A DNA stretch of 64,000 nucleotides from Fasciola hepatica. Its lineage: Eukaryota; Platyhelminthes; Trematoda; Plagiorchiida; Fasciolidae. Position numbers and translations under genes: made by a program. A model generated the notes under the pieces. The model worked only from the letters and a program-made list of their open reading frames with translations. It searched no databases and was not told the DNA's origin. Of this stretch, positions 59,459 to 64,000 are shown piece by piece; positions within the stretch are counted from its first letter, which is position 1; every line of letters starts with the position of its first letter. The stretch is from contig CANUEZ040000116.1 of the NCBI GenBank assembly GCA_948099385.1, positions 10,546,001 to 10,610,000 on the forward strand, written 5' to 3'.

Positions 59459-62400
59459 CTTATCGCATTGTTACTGAAGCATCAGACATTGATCAGTCGG
59501 TAGTATGTATCAAACAGTTCACACTGTCAGATGTTTACACGTGTCTGACCCCGTACTCAGTGCTCATCGTTGAAGCCTTTCAGTGTTCCCCACTTCGGTG
59601 TGTAACAATGGCACGTATGTATCAAAAACTGAATTTAAAGCTCTTCCCTAGTTTCTGCAAGCCACGGTTGAAATACACTCGTGGGTTTTAAGTAACCATA
59701 CGCCCAAGACGCGTTGTTTAGAAAACCTTATTTTTCATTTGAGGAGTGATTCAAGACGCCCTGTAATGAACTGCCACCGAGTCCATAATTATTGTTGGCA
59801 GCAGCATCGGGAAAAATCAATAAAATAACCATCAAATCTATTTGAAAAGATTTCTGGCATAATTTTGGCTTTTAAGTGTACGAAACAAAACTAAAAAATT
59901 CGGCTGGACTTAAAAACCATTGCCAAAAGTTCAAGTGCACCTTGCCCCACTGACAAGTCTGTGCAAGCAAACTAAGCTTGTGTAGTGTTCTCCAGACATG
60001 CCTATCTTTGGTTTACTTGGTGTTCATATTCATACAATCACAAACAAAAACTTCTACGAGAATATCATGCAGTCGCTTGTTTTACTGAAAATTCCTGTAA
60101 CCAGGGAAGCAGGACGTTAATAAATCATTTACCACCCGTTTCCCTAATATAGTTTATTTTACATTTCAAATGCTGGATTCAAGTTTTGAAGCTTGTCTGT
60201 CCTGGCCGTGTAATCTAAACCCAGAATAAAGTAAGCCACCAGTTATCTTTCCAGTCAGGAAATAAATTATAAACTTTGGATTTAAATTCAGCAACTCCCA
60301 CATGTTTATACTTTAAAAATAATTAAAGAAAACCTGATAAGTCGTCCATTTGTCTAAGTGATTTATTCAGTTAATTTTGTCGGTCAACATGTTTTTCGGA
60401 ACCGCACTGGCATAAACCGGTTTTAGGAAACTGGATACGCATATATTTTATTATTGTTTCCATTCTCAAACTTACTTCATTTTTACCACATAAAATGGCA
60501 AGTTATTTCAGGAATTGAATTGCGGTCAGTTAGGGGAAGCTAATTAAACTAGGCAACCGGCGATGACCGAAGGATTTAGACCCATCATAAGAGGGTTTGA
60601 ATTCCACCAGGATTGCTGTGTGGTCATCGCCGGTTGTTTCAGAAGCTCAGTTTGTAAAAGTATGCCTTTTGTTCGGTTGATTTGTTTTGGTAAGTGGTGA
60701 CAGCCTTGACGGACTTGAATCCATGCAAAGACGGCACATACTAGCAGTCGAGGCCAAAAACGTTTTTCAGCTAAATCAGTTAAAATCAAATCTGGGTGTA
60801 CAAAGCAACTAATGGTTGAGTTATATTTTGGGTGCTAATTTCTGATGTTCTTTGCTCGGAACCATTAATAAAATAACAGCATAGTCCACATTTACCCGTA
60901 CTGTAGATTTGACTGCATTTTTCAAAAGCATTTGAAAAACCGGGGACCATACTTTTTGTGCTGTCAGACCTTCAGTACAGAATAAAAAGTTAAGAATGTT
61001 GTTGAAGTGGTAATGATACAGGGTGTTTTTGGTTTAAACGTTTTTGTACTTTACTTGAATGTAGATTCGTTTTACTTATTCCTTCCTGAATGTCGCTCGT
61101 TGGTCATTATAAGAATGAATCAACTGTCTTTCTAAAGTTTTCAATCATTTTCGCACTTATCAGAATGTTTCAACATAGAAGTTCTTTTGTTTTCATTCAT
61201 TTCCTTGGAAATGTGGTCGTGTTTACCCCAACATTTCCATGGTTTTGTAGTTTCGTTGTGCAGTGGCAAAGTTTTGTTTAGATTTGGAATATCCGTGATT
61301 GTCTCGCACCTGCTTTACAGACAAGAGGTTCTTCTGCCAGTTAAACAATCCACAATTCTTGACGTTACCCCTAATCTGGATACAAACCCACAAGAGAGTC
61401 ATCCTGCGTGCCCTGGAATCTCTTTCAATACAAACCTCCTTCTGTTTCAAGCAAGTATTCACTAAGCAAAATGCAACTAAAACATATTTAGCATGTTCAG
61501 CTGCCGCTAACTGCTTTTCCACGTTCTGGTAACGGTCGTTTTCTGAAATCCACCAGGGTTCTATAAGACTTGAAAATGTGTCTTTTGAACTGACTTATCA
61601 TTTCATTCAGCGACTTTGTAAGTTTTAGGCATGAAAACAAACTGGTCGAACATTTTCGAATTTAAACGGGGCTTTTACTATCTTTCTGAGTCGTAAAATT
61701 TGACTGAAACTTTCATTTTGCTTATAAACACGTCGTATAATAGCTTGCAAAACTTGACATTTTATTAAACGTTATCCTTATTTTAAATCCCAGAGCCTCA
61801 ACCGTAAGTCATAACCAGGTGTACCGTAAAGTATTTTGGTACCGCCATTCAAATAGTGATATTCGACGGTGTTTTGTTCATGAACCACCAACCAAAGTAG
61901 CCCACATATTCGTGAACATAAGAGCTTCCCATAGGAATGACACTTACTGAGACTAACTCTAGGCCAAAATGTAGCTCATCAAAGCCCTTTTCTGTTAAAA
62001 ATGGCTATGCTGTTGGTTGTATCTCGAAAGATGCACTTTGTTAACAGTTTCGAGGATGATATCACAAATGTTGTGCACGTTTATCACTTATGTAATGTTT
62101 TAGCTACTTCAGTGTTTGTTGTTTTATCTTCTTCAATCTTCACTGAGAAATAATCAGAGGCATGAAGTTTATCGGTCTTATAAACATTGAATTATTCCTA
62201 AACTTTGTTATTGAAGATTGAAGCAATTTTTACTTTATTATTCACGGCATTTTAAAATAAATAAAAGTAAAACTATCCCATTAAACCTTTTGAATCCCCA
62301 GTTAAAGTTCCAAATTTAGTGTACCGAGAGCGTGACGAGATGAGACGTTGAAGGATTTCCAGAATCACAACAACACACTGAGGTCACCGAATGCACATGT

Positions 62401-64000
62401 CACCAAAAAAGACTTTCATATTCTAAACAAAGACTCTCAGGTTGGTAAGCTTAGGCGTTTTACTAGCAGCATTTGGTCCAAAACTGTGCAAGAAGCCAAT
62501 GGCAAGCATTGGTCAAGACTTCTCCGTGACCTCTCTTTGGTTATGCAGGCCACAAAGCCAGCCCATTCACGATCATGAAGTGGTCACTGCCATTGGAGAC
62601 AAGTTGAAAAACCTCACTAGCACACAAACCATGAGAAGCTATGTTTGAGATGAACCGATGTCCCTAATACAGAGAGGCATCAAGCTTTTATTTATCAACA
62701 CTAAGGATCGATGCGTAGAAATACAGCTACGGTGATACGTTATTTCCTACTTATTGTGATCTTTCACAGTTTTCTTCCCGTAGAATTCACTTTATTCAAA
62801 CGGTCAGAAATAAATGCATGCGTATTAAGCCGTCCAGTTGTCATCCAGTTTACCTGTTAGAAATAAGCACAGGCATTTTAACATGTTGAAAATCAGAACC
62901 GTTGGTTTTTGTTTACAGCATATGATATTGATGTGTTTCAATGTACACTTATATCAATATCTACCATGAGGACAGTCCTACAGTTTCATTGCGGTGTCAT
63001 AGGTAAAAACTGAAAATATAATTTGTTAAATTATACTTTCAACGACAATTAATAGGGGATATTACACACGTTCACTTTACAGATCCCGTGAATCCTTTGA
63101 ACAAGAACCAGCAACATTCTCCGGAACACAAGAATCACCAACAACGAATAACAGAATATGTTGTACAAAATCTGCATTTATTATGCAATAAATCTACTTT
63201 GCTTTTTTTAAAACTGGTTATTCCTTGACACGTGTCGGTACCTTATTGGTTGAGTTCGGAAGGATGGATAATATAACAATGACAGATTAGATGATTAAAC
63301 AGAATATGGGTAACTTAAAAAATGTGGGTGACCATTTTAAGCAATTCTTTTAATGCATTTCGTATCCCAGGCTCTATCCTGATGGGGGTCAATTGGTGCT
63401 GTCCGAAGAATTTCAATTCAGTTGTCCGATCTTTGCTGGCACAAACCCAACGGGGTAAACTTCGGGTAGTGCTACCTACGTACTAGGTCAGTTGACACAA
63501 TGTGTGCCCGCATTATTACAGAACATAGGGCCGGCTTTCAAAAAAAAATGCAAACTAGTGGCTTAAAGCGACATGAAGGAAAATGTACGGAACTTCATTC
63601 TGAACTGTGGCGATGCCTATGTGGTTCTCTTAAGCGCCGGGTTAGCGCTGTCCAAAACTGTGAAACTATGTTGCTCTTCGCTTCCCCACAGGTCTCTCAT
63701 ATTGGCCCGAAGAAGTCCTCGCATAACCATGCCGGTTTTGTGAATATTATCTCGAAAGTTTAATAAATTATGCTCCGGTTTACTCCATGGAACCACGTGA
63801 TAATTCGCTCCGAGAGTTCATCACGAAGCGTGTTCAATGGACACACCTAGTGATGATGGAATCATTATACTCATGAGCATTTATAAGCAATTAGGTAAAT
63901 TTATCTGTATAACACTCTGATATCTGGTTCGTACAAACAAAAGCATAAATAACATAAACAAAGAAAATGTTGAAAACTCTAGAAAACATGTGAAAAAGCC
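59459..64000. other. Mostly non-coding, with weak coding-like patches
   Basis: No confident gene. The plus-strand frame at 62348-62578 (HVTKKDFHILNKDSQVGK, then RRF...SIWSKT) faintly recalls the GIY-YIG endonuclease tail of Penelope-like elements, but too weakly to call. A frame around 63362-63750 is protein-like in places with three stops. The inverted repeat at 60554-60636 is listed separately. Confidence 0.4.
60554..60636. repeat. 15-bp perfect inverted repeat around a tRNA-like loop
   Basis: CAACCGGCGATGACC (60554-60568) is exactly complementary to 60622-60636, with a 53-bp loop. The loop contains GGGTTTGAATTCCACC, which resembles a tRNA T-arm/box B. This could be a SINE relic or a structured RNA gene; no box A was recognised. 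Confidence 0.5.

Noticed and set aside
62348..62578. Penelope-like GIY-YIG endonuclease tail
   Set aside because: Only a faint resemblance in a short stretch; no catalytic residues or RT found nearby.
63362..63750. Protein-like plus-strand frame with three stops
   Set aside because: Stop density is not clearly below chance and no family is recognised.

Overview
The window looks like a gene-poor, repeat-rich stretch of animal nuclear DNA, most likely from a parasitic flatworm (probably a trematode). That placement rests on the mix of repeats: decayed Ty3/gypsy elements, an RTE-type LINE, a second LINE type, tRNA-derived SINEs, Penelope-like signatures and Tc1-like DNA, set in long AT-rich non-coding sequence. 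Species cannot be decided by reading. There is no sign of bacterial organisation (no operons, CRISPR or rRNA), and most open frames of 60-160 codons are chance frames or antisense shadows of transposable elements.

Layout. 0-8.8 kb: mostly featureless, with a tRNA-headed SINE (2.3-2.6 kb) and a weak gypsy integrase fragment (6.1-6.4 kb). 8.83-9.37 kb: two identical copies of another tRNA-derived SINE, head to head, forming a perfect 220-bp inverted repeat around a 100-bp spacer; a decayed head-to-head copy lies at 12.4 kb. 14.0-16.0 kb: the only plausible host gene, on the minus strand, seen as two exons with compatible intron phase; its product is not recognised. 20.4-23.3 kb: a decayed gypsy element, minus strand, with gag knuckles, RT and integrase. 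26.5 and 34.3 kb: two copies of a short repeat whose minus strand carries a hammerhead-ribozyme-like core. 33.25-33.44 kb: a 163-bp Penelope-like insertion with a 12-bp target duplication. 40.4-41.7 kb: a Tc1-like transposon. 43.6-45.4 kb: SINE copies and an unidentified coding-like remnant.

48.85-54.5 kb is the most interesting part. A second decayed gypsy element lies on the minus strand in the normal order gag knuckle, protease, RT, RNase H, integrase. Its RNase H is split by about 2.2 kb of intron-less sequence encoding most of SART1/Snu66, a spliceosomal U4/U6.U5 tri-snRNP protein. The SART1 part has the same orientation as the element, is in frame with it at both edges, and lacks a recognisable 3' UTR or poly(A). 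It is now broken by stop codons and one frameshift. It looks like a host gene captured by a retroelement, or a retrocopy inserted into one.

54.9-57.7 kb holds two LINE remnants end to end on the plus strand. 57.8-64 kb is mostly featureless apart from an AT microsatellite, a gypsy integrase C-terminus (59.2 kb) and a short inverted repeat (60.6 kb).
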